Source: JBASEY01 sp049652745 (lineage in GTDB: Bacteria > CSSED10-310). Taken from it: a stretch of DNA of 64,000 nt. Positions 33,681 through 44,173 of this stretch are shown here, one piece after another. The position numbers and the translations under genes are program-made. Numbering within the stretch: position 1 is the stretch's first letter; every line of letters starts with the position of its first letter. The notes beneath the pieces were generated by a model. It was not told the DNA's origin and ran no database searches. It worked only from the letters and a program-made list of their open reading frames with translations. The stretch spans positions 1 to 64,000 of the forward strand of contig JBASEY010000033.1 in assembly GCA_049652745.1 (NCBI GenBank). Reading direction: 5' to 3'.

Positions 33681-34868
33681 ATGGCCGGAAAGCGAAGCAT
33701 GGATGATTTAAATGTTATGGGGAAGCGTGTTTTTATGCGTGTGGATTTCAATGTTCCGATCAAAAACGGGCAAGTTGCCGACGACAAGCGTATTCAAGCG
33801 GCACTGCCATCGATTCGTGCCGTCATTGAAAACAATGGAAAACTGATACTTGCATCTCACCTGGGTGACCCCAAAAACGGGCCGGATCCCGCTTTCAGTC
33901 TTAAACCCGTGGCGGAGCGTCTTTCCGAGCTGATCGATCGGCCGGTCATTCTGGCGCCGGATTGCATCGGTGAATCTGTTGGTCTGCTGATATCCAAAAT
34001 GCAAAACGGCGATGTCATCCTATTGGAAAACCTTCGTTTTCATCCCGGCGAAAAAAAGAATGATCCGGCATTCGCAAAGGCCCTTGCCGAGCATGTCGAT
34101 GTTTATATCAACAACGCCTTCGGAGCCTGCCATAGAGCCCATGCATCGATTGTCGGCCTGCCGGCGCTGATCCCTGAATCCGCTGCCGGGCATCTCATCA
34201 TGAAAGAAGTGGAATATCTAGACACTGCCGTCCGCCACCCGCGCCGACCGTTCTATGCTCTGCTGGGCGGCGCAAAAGTATCAGGAAAACTGGCCTTGAT
34301 AAAAAATCTGCTCCCGAAAGTCGATGGTATTCTGATCGGCGGTGCCATGTCTTACACCTTCATGAAAGCCTTGGGCAACGAAATCGGCAAATCACCGGTC
34401 GAATATGATCTGATCGAAACCGCGCTTGAAACACTTTTACTGGCTGAAGAAAACGATAAACTGTTCCTGCTTCCATTGGATACCGTCATAGCTCCCTATC
34501 CCGAACCCGGGGTTCCTCATCGGATTGTCGAAGCAGGAACCATCCCATCCGATATGGAAGGATTCGATATAGGCCCGAAAACCATCAAGCTTTACAGCAG
34601 TTACCTGGAAAAAGCCGGCACGGTTATCTGGAACGGACCGATGGGCATGTTCGAAATTCCTGAGTTTTCCACCGGAACCTTCACTTTGGCGCGTGTGCTG
34701 GCTGCATCCGGCGCGATCAGCATTGTCGGCGGCGGCGATTCGGCGTCAGCAATGAGAAAAGCGGGTGTCACGGACCAAATGACCCATGTTTCCACCGGAG
34801 GCGGCGCCAGCCTGGAATACTTGGAGGGAAAGGAACTCCCTGGTATCGCTGCGCTTCCGAACGCCTAA
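33681..34868 (+). CDS. pgk: Phosphoglycerate kinase
   Basis: This 395-residue glycolytic enzyme transfers phosphate from 1,3-bisphosphoglycerate to ADP. The substrate-binding signature RVDFNVPIKNGQVADDKR and the nucleotide-binding stretch GGGDSASAMRKAG are both present. Length is typical for bacteria. GGGAGG precedes the ATG at 33681. It stands alone after smpB (177-base gap) and converges on larC. No neighbouring gapdh or tpi gene is visible. Confidence 0.97.
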   Translation: MAGKRSMDDLNVMGKRVFMRVDFNVPIKNGQVADDKRIQAALPSIRAVIENNGKLILASHLGDPKNGPDPAFSLKPVAERLSELIDRPVILAPDCIGESVGLLISKMQNGDVILLENLRFHPGEKKNDPAFAKALAEHVDVYINNAFGACHRAHASIVGLPALIPESAAGHLIMKEVEYLDTAVRHPRRPFYALLGGAKVSGKLALIKNLLPKVDGILIGGAMSYTFMKALGNEIGKSPVEYDLIETALETLLLAEENDKLFLLPLDTVIAPYPEPGVPHRIVEAGTIPSDMEGFDIGPKTIKLYSSYLEKAGTVIWNGPMGMFEIPEFSTGTFTLARVLAASGAISIVGGGDSASAMRKAGVTDQMTHVSTGGGASLEYLEGKELPGIAALPNA

Positions 34869-34897
34869 CGAACAGAAACCGATTCCGATCTCACTTT

Positions 34898-36064
34898 TTA
34901 TACCCGGTCAATCGCCGATCGCGCTTTGAAATATACCTGCTTCAATGGAATACCATGTTCAATAGCGATTTTCCGGCAGTCTTCGTATTCCGGTGAAATC
35001 GTTTGACCGGAGCAGGTAACCCTCACTTGCCCCCATGGCGTTTCAGCCATTTTGATTTCTCTTGGAACACTGGTGCGCAGCACCCGGGTTTCCCGAACTC
35101 CCAGCGTGCGGGTTTCGGCGAATAAAACCGCTTTGGCTTTTTCAACTGCTTTTTCTTTGCATAAAACACGCAACAGATGACCGGGACGACACTTTTTGCG
35201 TAGCGTTCCCAACATTGTGACATCCAGAACGCCATCGACCGCAAGCAGTTTTTCAAAGCAATATCCCAGAATTTCCGGTGTGTCGTCATCGATATCCGTT
35301 TCCAACATGACCAATGACTCTACGATAAAATCCCCTTTGCTGCTCTCCGACTCAATTGCGCCGATTATCGCCCTCAACACATTCGCTCGATCACCGTCAT
35401 CTCTGGCGCCGGCGCCGTGACCGATTTGAAGGGGAATCAGATTTCCGGGCGGGTCGAAGGAGTCGATAAACTCAGCGGCCAGAGCCGCGCCTGTCGGTGT
35501 TGTGCGCTCACCCGGCAGACCATCGATAAGAACTGGGATGTTTTTCAAAATCAAAGCAGTAGCCGGCGCAGGGACGGGGACGACACCATGCGAAAAGGTG
35601 ACGGTGCCGGAGCCGGTGTTCAAAGGTGTTGAATAAATTTTTTCGACTCCTAATACATCCAAACCCCAGGCAACACCCAATATGTCCACGATGGTATCCA
35701 ATCCGCTCACCTCGTGAAGGTGAACCTTTTCCATTGATACGCCATGCACCTGGGATTCCGCGGCGACTATTCTTTCAAAAGCCGACAACGCTCTTTTGAT
35801 CACGGTATCTTTCAATCCGGAGCCGGAAATGGCTTCCCGAATATCCGACACATGCAAATGGCGATGAACATGAGGTGTCACTGTCACAAATGTTGCCGTA
35901 ATACCTTTTTTCACCGTTTTTTGAATATCGACCTCATCGTCGGCAACACCTATAGAGCGCAGCATATCTTTGAATTTCGATGCATCTAACCCGGCATCCA
36001 GCAAAGCTCCTAAAAACATATCTCCACTGATTCCGGCTTGGCACTGCAAATACAATACTTTCAT
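34898..36064 (-). CDS. larC: Nickel-pincer cofactor biosynthesis protein LarC
   Basis: This 388-residue LarC/DUF111 protein inserts nickel into the pincer cofactor of lactate racemase-type enzymes. Family hallmarks are QCQAGISGDMFLGALLDAG at the N-terminus, KVHLHEVSGLDTIVDI and LETDIDDDTPEILGYCFE. I chose the ATG at 36064, which follows GGAGG at good spacing; an in-frame start at 36082 is less likely. The frame is continuous, unlike in some species where LarC needs a frameshift. The usual partners larB, larE and larA are absent here. Confidence 0.92.
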   Translation of the reverse strand: MKVLYLQCQAGISGDMFLGALLDAGLDASKFKDMLRSIGVADDEVDIQKTVKKGITATFVTVTPHVHRHLHVSDIREAISGSGLKDTVIKRALSAFERIVAAESQVHGVSMEKVHLHEVSGLDTIVDILGVAWGLDVLGVEKIYSTPLNTGSGTVTFSHGVVPVPAPATALILKNIPVLIDGLPGERTTPTGAALAAEFIDSFDPPGNLIPLQIGHGAGARDDGDRANVLRAIIGAIESESSKGDFIVESLVMLETDIDDDTPEILGYCFEKLLAVDGVLDVTMLGTLRKKCRPGHLLRVLCKEKAVEKAKAVLFAETRTLGVRETRVLRTSVPREIKMAETPWGQVRVTCSGQTISPEYEDCRKIAIEHGIPLKQVYFKARSAIDRV

Positions 36065-36182
36065 CGGTGTATCCTCCTTCACGCTTGTTTGATATCGACT
36101 ATCATTCTAAACTATCGATTAAAGGGTGTGGGACCTGACAGGTCTCCGCAGCCCCAGAATATCGGAAGCTCGGGTAAACGCA

Positions 36183-39100
36183 ATGACAAAAATTCGGTTG
36201 ATGGTTTTCCTGATTATAACGCCGCTGGTTTCATCGATCGGCTTCGGCTCCGATTTTTCAACTCCCCGACCCACCGCTTCAATCACAAATCCATCGACGG
36301 AAAACCCGTTATCCGTCTTTTTGGAATCACTGGACAGGTTTATTCCGTTTGTTCATGACCAATTGCACGATCTCCCTTCATCCGATGAAAAGCAACTGTT
36401 TGAAAACCTTGCATCGCTTCAAAAGCAAATCGATCGGGAAACAGCGAAACAGTCTCTGCCTTCGATAGCTGGAACTGCGCTTTTTACTGAAACCGGTGCC
36501 TGGTCGGCCTGGTCCGGCGTCATCGAGGATCTACCCGGAAACTGGATGGAATACATTGCAACCTCAGAATCCGGAGCCGGTATCGTCGTTTTATATGAAA
36601 CTCCGGCAAAGGCCATCATTGTTCATCTGACCAAAGGCGACTATCGAATAGCGATGACCCAGATAATTCTGATCGATCGATCGATTGATGGAATCCAACC
36701 GGATGGGATGATGATACAGGGTAAACATAACCATTACTTGTTCAGATATTTATCACCTTTTGACAGATTACCCGGCGTGATGCCATTGAGTTCAAATTTG
36801 AGTGAATCCATTTTACCGGATATTTTGCTTCCCATTGAAGATATCGCCGCTAAACAATCATTTTTTGGAAATGAATGTTTGCCTGAATGGTTACGTCCAT
36901 TATTCGATCCGCATTTTTTTGCTGGAAATTTTCTCGGCCTTCATTCTGCCGGCATGCTGCTTGTTGCCGGGCTGATCGCTTGGAGCTTGACCCATCGCCT
37001 TGTCACATTTCAACCCAATCGTCATCGAAAAAAACTTTTAGTGGTTTTTACGGCCTTTTCATCATTAGCAACCATCTTTTTTGTTTCTCGATTGGCACAC
37101 TCACTCATCTCCGATACCTCCTTTGCATGGTGGCCGGAGTTTCCTATCGAATACAGCCTGGCTACTCTTGCACTTCCGCTTTCAGCTCTTTTATTGGCCG
37201 GAGCCTGGATGCGCTGGATTTTTTTCCTGTTATTATCGCTTATTCAGTCACGATCAAGATCAGACTCTCCATTCAAAAAGCATCATATACCCGGTTGGTT
37301 ATGCCAAATATCCGCGATTGCCTTGCTGTCTCCCTATTTAATCTCGCTAAGCGGCGCAACGATTCGACAGAATATCTCCAGCCGCCTTCAGAACTGGATC
37401 AATGAACGCGAGCGCCTGCTGCCGCTTGCTTTGGAAAACAACCTGGACATTCTCTCAGCAGATGAAATGCTCTATCATTGGGAAGACGGCGCTCCCTTTT
37501 CGAATACGGCATTTCATCTTTGGCGCAAAAGTGACCTTCACGTGTTCGAAGCGGATTTCGCTGTTCAGATACTCGATGAAAACGGAGTCATTCTGCAACA
37601 ATTTTCTCCGTTTTTCACTCCGGATACGTTACATCCTGAAATTTTAGACCAGTCATTGGCGGTTGACACAGGCCGCTTAATCATTCCGCCGCGGCTTCAT
37701 CACCATTCGATACACTCGCCTTTGATAGGAATTACCGCTGTCGAAACAGACGATGACATGTTTGTTTATCTCGTCATACAGATAGCCATGGAGCCCGGCG
37801 CAATAAAACCTCCCCCCCATCGATGGGGCGACGCTATCACTGTTCATGTTGCTCGGCGTGAAGATTCATCTGAATTGCACCGAGACATACCCGCCGTTTT
37901 ACAGGCGGAATGGTTTGAACATCCGCCTTCGGAACCCAAATGGATCGATGATGAGTCCGGACGTTTTCAGGCGCTGCTTTTTAGGTTGCCTTATTCCGAC
38001 CCGACGCAGCCAGAAATTCTGGTCGGCCTGCTTCCCCGCATTTCTTTCGAATCCCATCTGGCCGGCATCGCTAGGCTCGCTTTATTATCCATGTGTCTTT
38101 TGATGCCCGGTTTAGCTTATTTTGAAATCAAACATATCGTTCGTTCCCGAAAAGAAAAAACCTATGGGTCTTTCACACGCCAATTGCTGGGCGCTTTCCT
38201 GTTGCCGGTGATCGCCTTGCCATTGATTTTTGCGGTCACTCTTCATCGCGTTATCGATGATTCTGAAACCGAATTCCAAAAGGAACAAATGGCACAAATG
38301 CTTCAACAAACCCTTATGCAATTGAAAGAGCATACCATTGAACAGGCGAAAATCCTTCGTTCGAACGTCGAACACCACTTTTTCAATGAATATGATCCGG
38401 ATTTTTCTGGTGTAATGGGTGGCACTTGGTTGGTTCTGGATGAATTCGGTCGGGAGACAATGTCCGGTGCAACTCCTTCGATTCACGATCTACCATTGGA
38501 AACGATCAGCCGGGTCTTTCAAGAAACCTATTATCGAGGTCGTGCTGCAGATGAGATTGTCTTTCAATCCAGATCTCCCGGCGAGCTTACCGCTCAGGTG
38601 ATTCTGGCATTTCCCCAATTTCCCGCCATGAATTCGAACGACGAAGTTTTCCAGGGCACTTTTGTATGTGAAATACCTATTACCGATGACGCTTGTCGCT
38701 CACTCGATGAATTTTCAGATTCACTGATTGCAATATACTCACAAGGTTCGATTTCGGCCTCAAACAGACCGGAATTGTTCCAAACCGGCTTGATATCGAA
38801 CCGCCTCGATGCATCTTTGTACCGGTCACTGGTTTTTCAAAAGAGAGATACACTCTTGAAATTCGATAGAACGCATGGTCAGTATTCCGTTACCGGCGCA
38901 TTTTATTCAGAATTCAGCCATGTCATTGGCGCTGCAACCATGTCTTTCACACGATTTCCTTTTACAGCTCAGCATTCGAAAGCCAATGAATGGCTTTTTC
39001 CGACGACACTATTTCTGCTCGTTTCGGGAATACTCTTTTCGCTTTATTTCGGGCGACGGATTGCTCGTCCGGTCAAAGCGCTGACAGAGAGCGCCCTGGA

Positions 39101-40292
39101 GGTTTCAAAAGGCAATTTCAACGTTATCGTTCCGGAACATGGCGCCGGGGAAATCCGGTTGTTGACCCGCACATTCAACATCATGACGCGTGATCTCGAG
39201 GTTCAGCGGATCGATCTGCAAGAGCGCTATACCTTTATCAACGCCTTGCTGGCGAGGATGTCATCAGCTATTTTGGCTGTAGACAATACCGGTAACATTT
39301 TGACTTGGAACGAGGCTTTCCAAAATCTCTTTCCAACATCCGGCATAGATGGAGAAAATCACAAAATTGACAGAGTTTTCATGGATATTGGGATTCCTGA
39401 ACTGAAAATGATTTTCGATGGCTACGTTTCCGGATCGGTCGAAGATCGACATGTTTTTCGTTTTTTCAGGGAAGGTCGAATAGTTCATTTAGCGGTCACG
39501 TTTGCCAAATTGCAGTTCCCCGGCAGGTTGACAGGGATTTTGATCGTCATGGACGATATCACTGATACCGTACAATCATCAAAGCTCCAGGCATACAGTG
39601 AAATGGCCAGACGCATCGCTCATGAAGTCAAAAATCCCTTGACACCCATTCAATTGTCCATCGAACATCTTCGTCAGGCATGGGAGGACGGCGCCGCCGA
39701 TTTTCCGGCTATATTCAATCAATGCCTTTCAATGGTTCTGGAGGAAGTGAGAAGTCTTGAACGGATTTCGACGGAGTTCAGTCGGTTTGCACGTTTTCCC
39801 AAGCCGTCTTTTCAATTGGATGATATGCGGCATGTCATCAATGAGGTGGCGGCAATGTATCCGGCAGCCTTGACCGGTACGACTTTTCAGGTGGATCTGC
39901 CTGATGACCCGCTTCTTTGCCGCTATGACCACGATCAGATCAAACGCGTTTTAATCAACCTTGTCCAAAATGCACTTCAAGCAATGGACAACAAGGGTGT
40001 TCTCAAGCTGAAAGGCAGTCGCGACGGCAATTGGATCAAAATCGAGATCGTTGATACCGGACCGGGTATGGATAAAGAGACGTTGATGAACCTTTTTGAA
40101 CCATATTTCAGCACGAAAAAAGAGGGGGCCGGATTAGGCCTTGTCATCACCAAAGCCGTAATCGAGGCACATGAAGGGATTATCCAGGTACAAAGCGCGC
40201 CAGGGGAAGGCACAAGTTTCATTTTTCGCTTGGCGGCCGCGGATTCAATAACTCCCATCAGGGAAGAAAAAGGTGGGTTCAATGCAGAGTAA
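36183..40292 (+). CDS. Large NtrY-like sensor histidine kinase
   Basis: This is a membrane kinase of about 1369 residues, nearly twice the usual NtrY size. I prefer the ATG at 36183, which starts a signal-like segment (MVFLIITPLVSSIGFG), over a GTG at 36126. Several hydrophobic helices lie near 255-420, and others near 625-690 and 935-955, with long extracytoplasmic stretches between. HAMP (about 960-1010), PAS (about 1030-1130), HisKA with His1147 in ARRIAHEVKNPLTPIQLS, and HATPase (NLVQNALQAM, VDTGPGM, FEPYFSTKKEGAGLGL) complete it. The NPLTPIQLS H-box is typical of NtrY. It overlaps its response regulator by 11 bases. The signal sensed is unknown. Confidence 0.9.
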   Translation: MTKIRLMVFLIITPLVSSIGFGSDFSTPRPTASITNPSTENPLSVFLESLDRFIPFVHDQLHDLPSSDEKQLFENLASLQKQIDRETAKQSLPSIAGTALFTETGAWSAWSGVIEDLPGNWMEYIATSESGAGIVVLYETPAKAIIVHLTKGDYRIAMTQIILIDRSIDGIQPDGMMIQGKHNHYLFRYLSPFDRLPGVMPLSSNLSESILPDILLPIEDIAAKQSFFGNECLPEWLRPLFDPHFFAGNFLGLHSAGMLLVAGLIAWSLTHRLVTFQPNRHRKKLLVVFTAFSSLATIFFVSRLAHSLISDTSFAWWPEFPIEYSLATLALPLSALLLAGAWMRWIFFLLLSLIQSRSRSDSPFKKHHIPGWLCQISAIALLSPYLISLSGATIRQNISSRLQNWINERERLLPLALENNLDILSADEMLYHWEDGAPFSNTAFHLWRKSDLHVFEADFAVQILDENGVILQQFSPFFTPDTLHPEILDQSLAVDTGRLIIPPRLHHHSIHSPLIGITAVETDDDMFVYLVIQIAMEPGAIKPPPHRWGDAITVHVARREDSSELHRDIPAVLQAEWFEHPPSEPKWIDDESGRFQALLFRLPYSDPTQPEILVGLLPRISFESHLAGIARLALLSMCLLMPGLAYFEIKHIVRSRKEKTYGSFTRQLLGAFLLPVIALPLIFAVTLHRVIDDSETEFQKEQMAQMLQQTLMQLKEHTIEQAKILRSNVEHHFFNEYDPDFSGVMGGTWLVLDEFGRETMSGATPSIHDLPLETISRVFQETYYRGRAADEIVFQSRSPGELTAQVILAFPQFPAMNSNDEVFQGTFVCEIPITDDACRSLDEFSDSLIAIYSQGSISASNRPELFQTGLISNRLDASLYRSLVFQKRDTLLKFDRTHGQYSVTGAFYSEFSHVIGAATMSFTRFPFTAQHSKANEWLFPTTLFLLVSGILFSLYFGRRIARPVKALTESALEVSKGNFNVIVPEHGAGEIRLLTRTFNIMTRDLEVQRIDLQERYTFINALLARMSSAILAVDNTGNILTWNEAFQNLFPTSGIDGENHKIDRVFMDIGIPELKMIFDGYVSGSVEDRHVFRFFREGRIVHLAVTFAKLQFPGRLTGILIVMDDITDTVQSSKLQAYSEMARRIAHEVKNPLTPIQLSIEHLRQAWEDGAADFPAIFNQCLSMVLEEVRSLERISTEFSRFARFPKPSFQLDDMRHVINEVAAMYPAALTGTTFQVDLPDDPLLCRYDHDQIKRVLINLVQNALQAMDNKGVLKLKGSRDGNWIKIEIVDTGPGMDKETLMNLFEPYFSTKKEGAGLGLVITKAVIEAHEGIIQVQSAPGEGTSFIFRLAAADSITPIREEKGGFNAE

Positions 40293-41652
40293 ATTGATAC
40301 TTGTAATCGACGACGAAGTGGGTATTCGGCGCAGCCTGCGAATGATTTTGGAGTATTCAGGATATGCTGTCGAAGAAGCCGCCGATGGAGAATCAGGTCT
40401 TTTTGCGGCACGAAAACATAGACCGGACTGTGTTCTATTGGATATAAAGATGCCGGGGATGGACGGCCTGGAGGTTTTGGAGATATTGATGCAGGATTAT
40501 CCGAGCCTACCGGTCATCATTTTGTCGGGCCACGGCACAATTGAAACGGCCGTCAAGGCCACTCGAACAGGCGCTTTCGATTTTCTTGAAAAACCCCCTA
40601 AAAAAGACCGTATTTTATTGGCTGTCAGAAACGCTTTGAATATAGGCAATCTGGAAGCCCGCGTCAAAGCCGCCGACGGCGATATGGCCGAAACGGTTAT
40701 TGTAGGTGAGTCGAAAGCTATTCGAGCCGTCATGGAAATGGTCGAACGTGTCGCCCCGTCTCCCCTTCCAGTTCTGATCCAAGGTGAAAGCGGCACCGGG
40801 AAAGAATTGATCGCTCGGGCAATTCATGAAAAATCTCTACGACGCCAAGGGCCTTATATCCAGGTCAATTGTGCGGCAATTCCGGAAGACCTTATCGAAA
40901 ATGAGCTTTTCGGACATGAGAAAGGCGCGTTTACCGGCGCTGGAGAACGTCGAATCGGCAAATTTGAAAAGGCGCATCAAGGGACTATTTTTCTGGATGA
41001 AATCGGAGATATGTCGTTGAAAACACAGGCCAAGGTTTTGCGTGCCCTTCAAGAAGGCGAATATCAACGTGTCGGAGGCAACAGAACGCTTCATTCGGAT
41101 GTTCGCGTCATCGCCGCCACCAACCAAAACTTGGAAGCGTTGATACAAGAAGGCGCGTTTCGGGAAGACCTGTTCCATCGAATAAACGGTATCCCAATCA
41201 GGGTTCCAGCTCTACGTGAACGAACGGAAGATATCCCGCTTTTAGTCAAATACTTTGCGGAACGATTTATACTGGCCAATGGAATCCGTGCGCCGGGCTA
41301 TTCCAAAGACGCCGTCGAATGGCTCAAGAAACAACCCTGGAAAGGAAATATAAGAGAATTGAAAAATTTCGTCGAGCGCCATCTTATCCTGTGTACAGAA
41401 AATCAAATCGATGCCGCCTACCTGAGTCGTTTAAATGAAAGCTCCGAGATAAATCCAGGTCCACCCGACGGATTCGCTCCCCATCGGCATGCATCTTTAC
41501 AAGATTTCAAGGAAGCTGCAGAAAAAACGTTTTTGATCCAAAAACTTCAGGAACACAATTGGAATGTCAAAGCGACAGCCGAAGCGATCGGCACACCCCG
41601 CTCGAATTTATATAAAAGAATGCAGTATTTCGGGATTGAACGATCGAGTTAA
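40282..41652 (+). CDS. NtrX/NtrC-family sigma54 response regulator
   Basis: This is a 456-residue transcription activator. The ATG at 40282 follows AAGGTGGG. The receiver domain carries phosphoacceptor Asp54 (CVLLDIKMPGMDGL). The AAA+ domain has Walker A GESGTGKE near residue 168 and the sigma54-contacting loop GAFTGA near 215, so it should open RpoN-dependent promoters. A C-terminal Fis-type helix-turn-helix (NWNVKATAEAIGTPRSNLYK) binds DNA. It forms a two-component pair with the overlapping kinase. Its target genes are not evident; I did not find a convincing -24/-12 promoter by eye. Confidence 0.95.
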   Translation: MQSKLILVIDDEVGIRRSLRMILEYSGYAVEEAADGESGLFAARKHRPDCVLLDIKMPGMDGLEVLEILMQDYPSLPVIILSGHGTIETAVKATRTGAFDFLEKPPKKDRILLAVRNALNIGNLEARVKAADGDMAETVIVGESKAIRAVMEMVERVAPSPLPVLIQGESGTGKELIARAIHEKSLRRQGPYIQVNCAAIPEDLIENELFGHEKGAFTGAGERRIGKFEKAHQGTIFLDEIGDMSLKTQAKVLRALQEGEYQRVGGNRTLHSDVRVIAATNQNLEALIQEGAFREDLFHRINGIPIRVPALRERTEDIPLLVKYFAERFILANGIRAPGYSKDAVEWLKKQPWKGNIRELKNFVERHLILCTENQIDAAYLSRLNESSEINPGPPDGFAPHRHASLQDFKEAAEKTFLIQKLQEHNWNVKATAEAIGTPRSNLYKRMQYFGIERSS

Positions 41653-43172
41653 AAATCGATAAGCGAAACACGTGTTGTAACGACTTTGTTGGGATCGATC
41701 CACTTTTCAAAATGTTTCAACCACCACAGCGTGACAGCACGCCGCAATTTCCAAGCGGTCCGCCTGATACCGACGAAATAACCCCAATAAACCAGAAAAA
41801 ACAAACTCTTGCCCCATATGCTTCCCCGGTTGTCCAAAATGAAGCGGATAACCGTCCCCGGTGTCTTCGGAACCGCTCTCATCAAACGATTTAATAGGGT
41901 GGGTTGATATCGAAAAAATTCCTCGTTATACAGCTTGTCATTCCCCTCCGATACCAGGCCGTCGGCAACCGCACGTTCTTCCAGACTTGTTTTTGGATAG
42001 AAAATCAAGCTGACAATCCCGACAAAAAACGGTTTTTTTAAATAAGAAAGAACCCGAACGGTTTCCGCCGACTCTTCCTCCGTTTCATAGGGATTGTCGG
42101 TAATCACATCGACACGAACATCGACGATTTGTTTACGATATTCATGCAAAATGGTCATACATTCAAAAAACTGTTTATGGCTGACCTTTCGCTGATAAAC
42201 TTCTTCAGATACTCTTGGACTACCGGACTCTAAACCGACATGTACCCCGACCAGCCCGGCAGGCACAAGCCTCTCGATCCGTTCCCGCGTCACGGCCACA
42301 GGATTGGCCCAGCAATAAAACGGGAGCCCGACATGCTTTTTATAGAGTTCTGAAAACGATGCAAACCATTCCCTGTCTCCATAAAAAAACGAATCGTCCA
42401 TAAACACAAAGCCTTTTAAATCCGGGAAGCGTTTTTTGATCAGGATCATTTCGTCGACAAAATGCTCGGGGGATCGACGTCGTAAATAGGGACCACCCGC
42501 CACGATACGCAACGCTGAATTACAGCAATAGGTGCAGTTGTGAGGGCATCCTCTGCTGGACATAACGTAATGGGTATCCATGAAGCCGGGGATATAAGAG
42601 CGCCAAATCGCTTTGGATACAGCCTGCATCCGCTTGGCGTGGAAGACGGTATGCGTATCTGAATCATGATCCGGAAAAGGAAGATCACTTAAATTGTCTT
42701 CTCTGTCAGCAGGAGGATTTCTGATGATTTCACCCTTGGCCGTTCGAACCCAGATACCAGGAATCGACATGAACGATTCTCCCGCCGACATGGCTTTTAC
42801 CAGAGCGCTCATAGGCTTTTCACCTTCGCCTATACAGACCATATCGGCATAATCAAGGCACTCTTCAGGCGCCAAAGTTGGATGGATGCCGCCCCATATA
42901 ACCGGAGCTTTACAGATTTTCCGTATGGCTTCATGTATGGACACCGCCCGCCTCCAGTGGCTGCTCATCAAGCTGAATCCGATTAGATCAGGTTTTTTTT
43001 CGACAACCCATTCTGAAATGTCCATCAGTTCCCGCTCCGATTCCAACTGGTCAAATTCTTTAGGAATAAAGAGAATTTGAACGTCATATCCTTCTCTTTT
43101 CAAAACGGCGGAAATCATTCTCACCCCGAAACACACCAAAGTATTTTCAACACTGATCAACAGAATTTTCAT
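41649..43172 (-). CDS. B12-binding domain radical SAM protein
   Basis: This is a 507-residue enzyme with an N-terminal cobalamin-binding fold (about 1-140) and a radical SAM core. In the longer frame the iron-sulfur cysteines are Cys210, Cys214 and Cys217 (SRGCPHNCTYC). The ATG at 43172 overlaps the methyltransferase stop as TGATG, after AGGAGACAAGG. Such enzymes methylate or rearrange unreactive carbons in lipids, sugars or natural products; the substrate is unknown. It overlaps the converging response regulator gene by 4 bases. The C-terminal part has WGKSLFFLVYWGYFVG, possibly membrane-associated, which would fit lipid modification. Confidence 0.88.
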   Translation of the reverse strand: MKILLISVENTLVCFGVRMISAVLKREGYDVQILFIPKEFDQLESERELMDISEWVVEKKPDLIGFSLMSSHWRRAVSIHEAIRKICKAPVIWGGIHPTLAPEECLDYADMVCIGEGEKPMSALVKAMSAGESFMSIPGIWVRTAKGEIIRNPPADREDNLSDLPFPDHDSDTHTVFHAKRMQAVSKAIWRSYIPGFMDTHYVMSSRGCPHNCTYCCNSALRIVAGGPYLRRRSPEHFVDEMILIKKRFPDLKGFVFMDDSFFYGDREWFASFSELYKKHVGLPFYCWANPVAVTRERIERLVPAGLVGVHVGLESGSPRVSEEVYQRKVSHKQFFECMTILHEYRKQIVDVRVDVITDNPYETEEESAETVRVLSYLKKPFFVGIVSLIFYPKTSLEERAVADGLVSEGNDKLYNEEFFRYQPTLLNRLMRAVPKTPGTVIRFILDNRGSIWGKSLFFLVYWGYFVGIRRTAWKLRRAVTLWWLKHFEKWIDPNKVVTTRVSLIDF

Positions 43173-44173
43173 CAACCTTGTCTCCTAAACGGTTCGACTC
43201 GGAATCCTCCCAGCAATGCTTGTAAAATATAACATTCTGACAATCGTCTTCTTTTCTGAAACCGTTCCGTATTCACAGGAATAATCACGATGTGATCCAA
43301 TGCCGCTTGTGGAAATTTCACCGCCAGTTCAGCGTCTATCCATAAAAGACAGGCTGTTGTCCTCGGAGTCAAAACACGTCTTTTCCAGGCGGCCTGATGT
43401 TCATATTTTCCCAGCAGCATATGATGGATCGCTTCTTTTGCGCTGTGTCCAAGTTCCGTTGTCGTGAGTGTAAAATCGTAATACGATCGGCGTTGAATCA
43501 GCGATGTGCAGTCAGCCCATGCCAACCTGTTCAGAAGTGAATTAACCATTCGCGTCCTGGCGCCCAGATATATACTGTTTGGACCGCCCAAAACCCGTAT
43601 ATCTCGATCGGTAAAAAAATGGATATGAGCGTGCGGTTCCTTGGGATCCAACGTTTCGAAATGGCGTTTTTTCGCCGCTTCATCCTGCGCCCGCGGAGTG
43701 CTCAACACAACGAATCGTCGCGCAACTCTTACCAATTCTTTGATGACGACTGCTGGATCGATGACATGCTCCAGCACCTCTGTACACAGACAGATGTCCA
43801 TTGATTGATCACGGAAAGGCAATTGGTGGGCATCGGCTGCGGCTCCAAGCCCTTTGAACATCTCACCACTGCGAACCAATGCTCGGTCGGAAAGGTCAGT
43901 CCCGTAGACAGCGGTACCGAAGAGGTGACGAATCAAAGCCGGACCGTATCCATCGGCGCTTCCGACATCCAACAGCGTTTCAAACGGCAGGCGGTTCAAA
44001 GTCTTTAATACGGCGAACATTCTAGCATATTCTTCCAGTCTGAAAGCCGCTGCATTGAACCCATATGCAGGCTGGTTGGGAATGTAAACGCCGTCCTGAT
44101 CATACAAATCAAAACGTTTGTTCAGCCAAGCGCGCGTTTCGCGGGTATATTTTCGTGCATTTAGTTCATTCAA
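43172..44173 (-). CDS. SAM-dependent methyltransferase (type 11)
   Basis: This 333-residue class I methyltransferase has motif I LLDVGSADGYGPALI, the acidic strand YGTDLSD and the post-motif LCTEVLEHVIDP. The frame begins at a TTG at 44173, eight bases after GAGG. The C-terminal 130 residues are not a standard methyltransferase region and have no match I recognise. It is coupled to the radical SAM gene through TGATG, so the two probably modify one product, perhaps an envelope lipid or glycan. The gap to rfaE1 is divergent and about 160 bases long. Confidence 0.85.
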   Translation of the reverse strand: MNELNARKYTRETRAWLNKRFDLYDQDGVYIPNQPAYGFNAAAFRLEEYARMFAVLKTLNRLPFETLLDVGSADGYGPALIRHLFGTAVYGTDLSDRALVRSGEMFKGLGAAADAHQLPFRDQSMDICLCTEVLEHVIDPAVVIKELVRVARRFVVLSTPRAQDEAAKKRHFETLDPKEPHAHIHFFTDRDIRVLGGPNSIYLGARTRMVNSLLNRLAWADCTSLIQRRSYYDFTLTTTELGHSAKEAIHHMLLGKYEHQAAWKRRVLTPRTTACLLWIDAELAVKFPQAALDHIVIIPVNTERFQKRRRLSECYILQALLGGFRVEPFRRQG

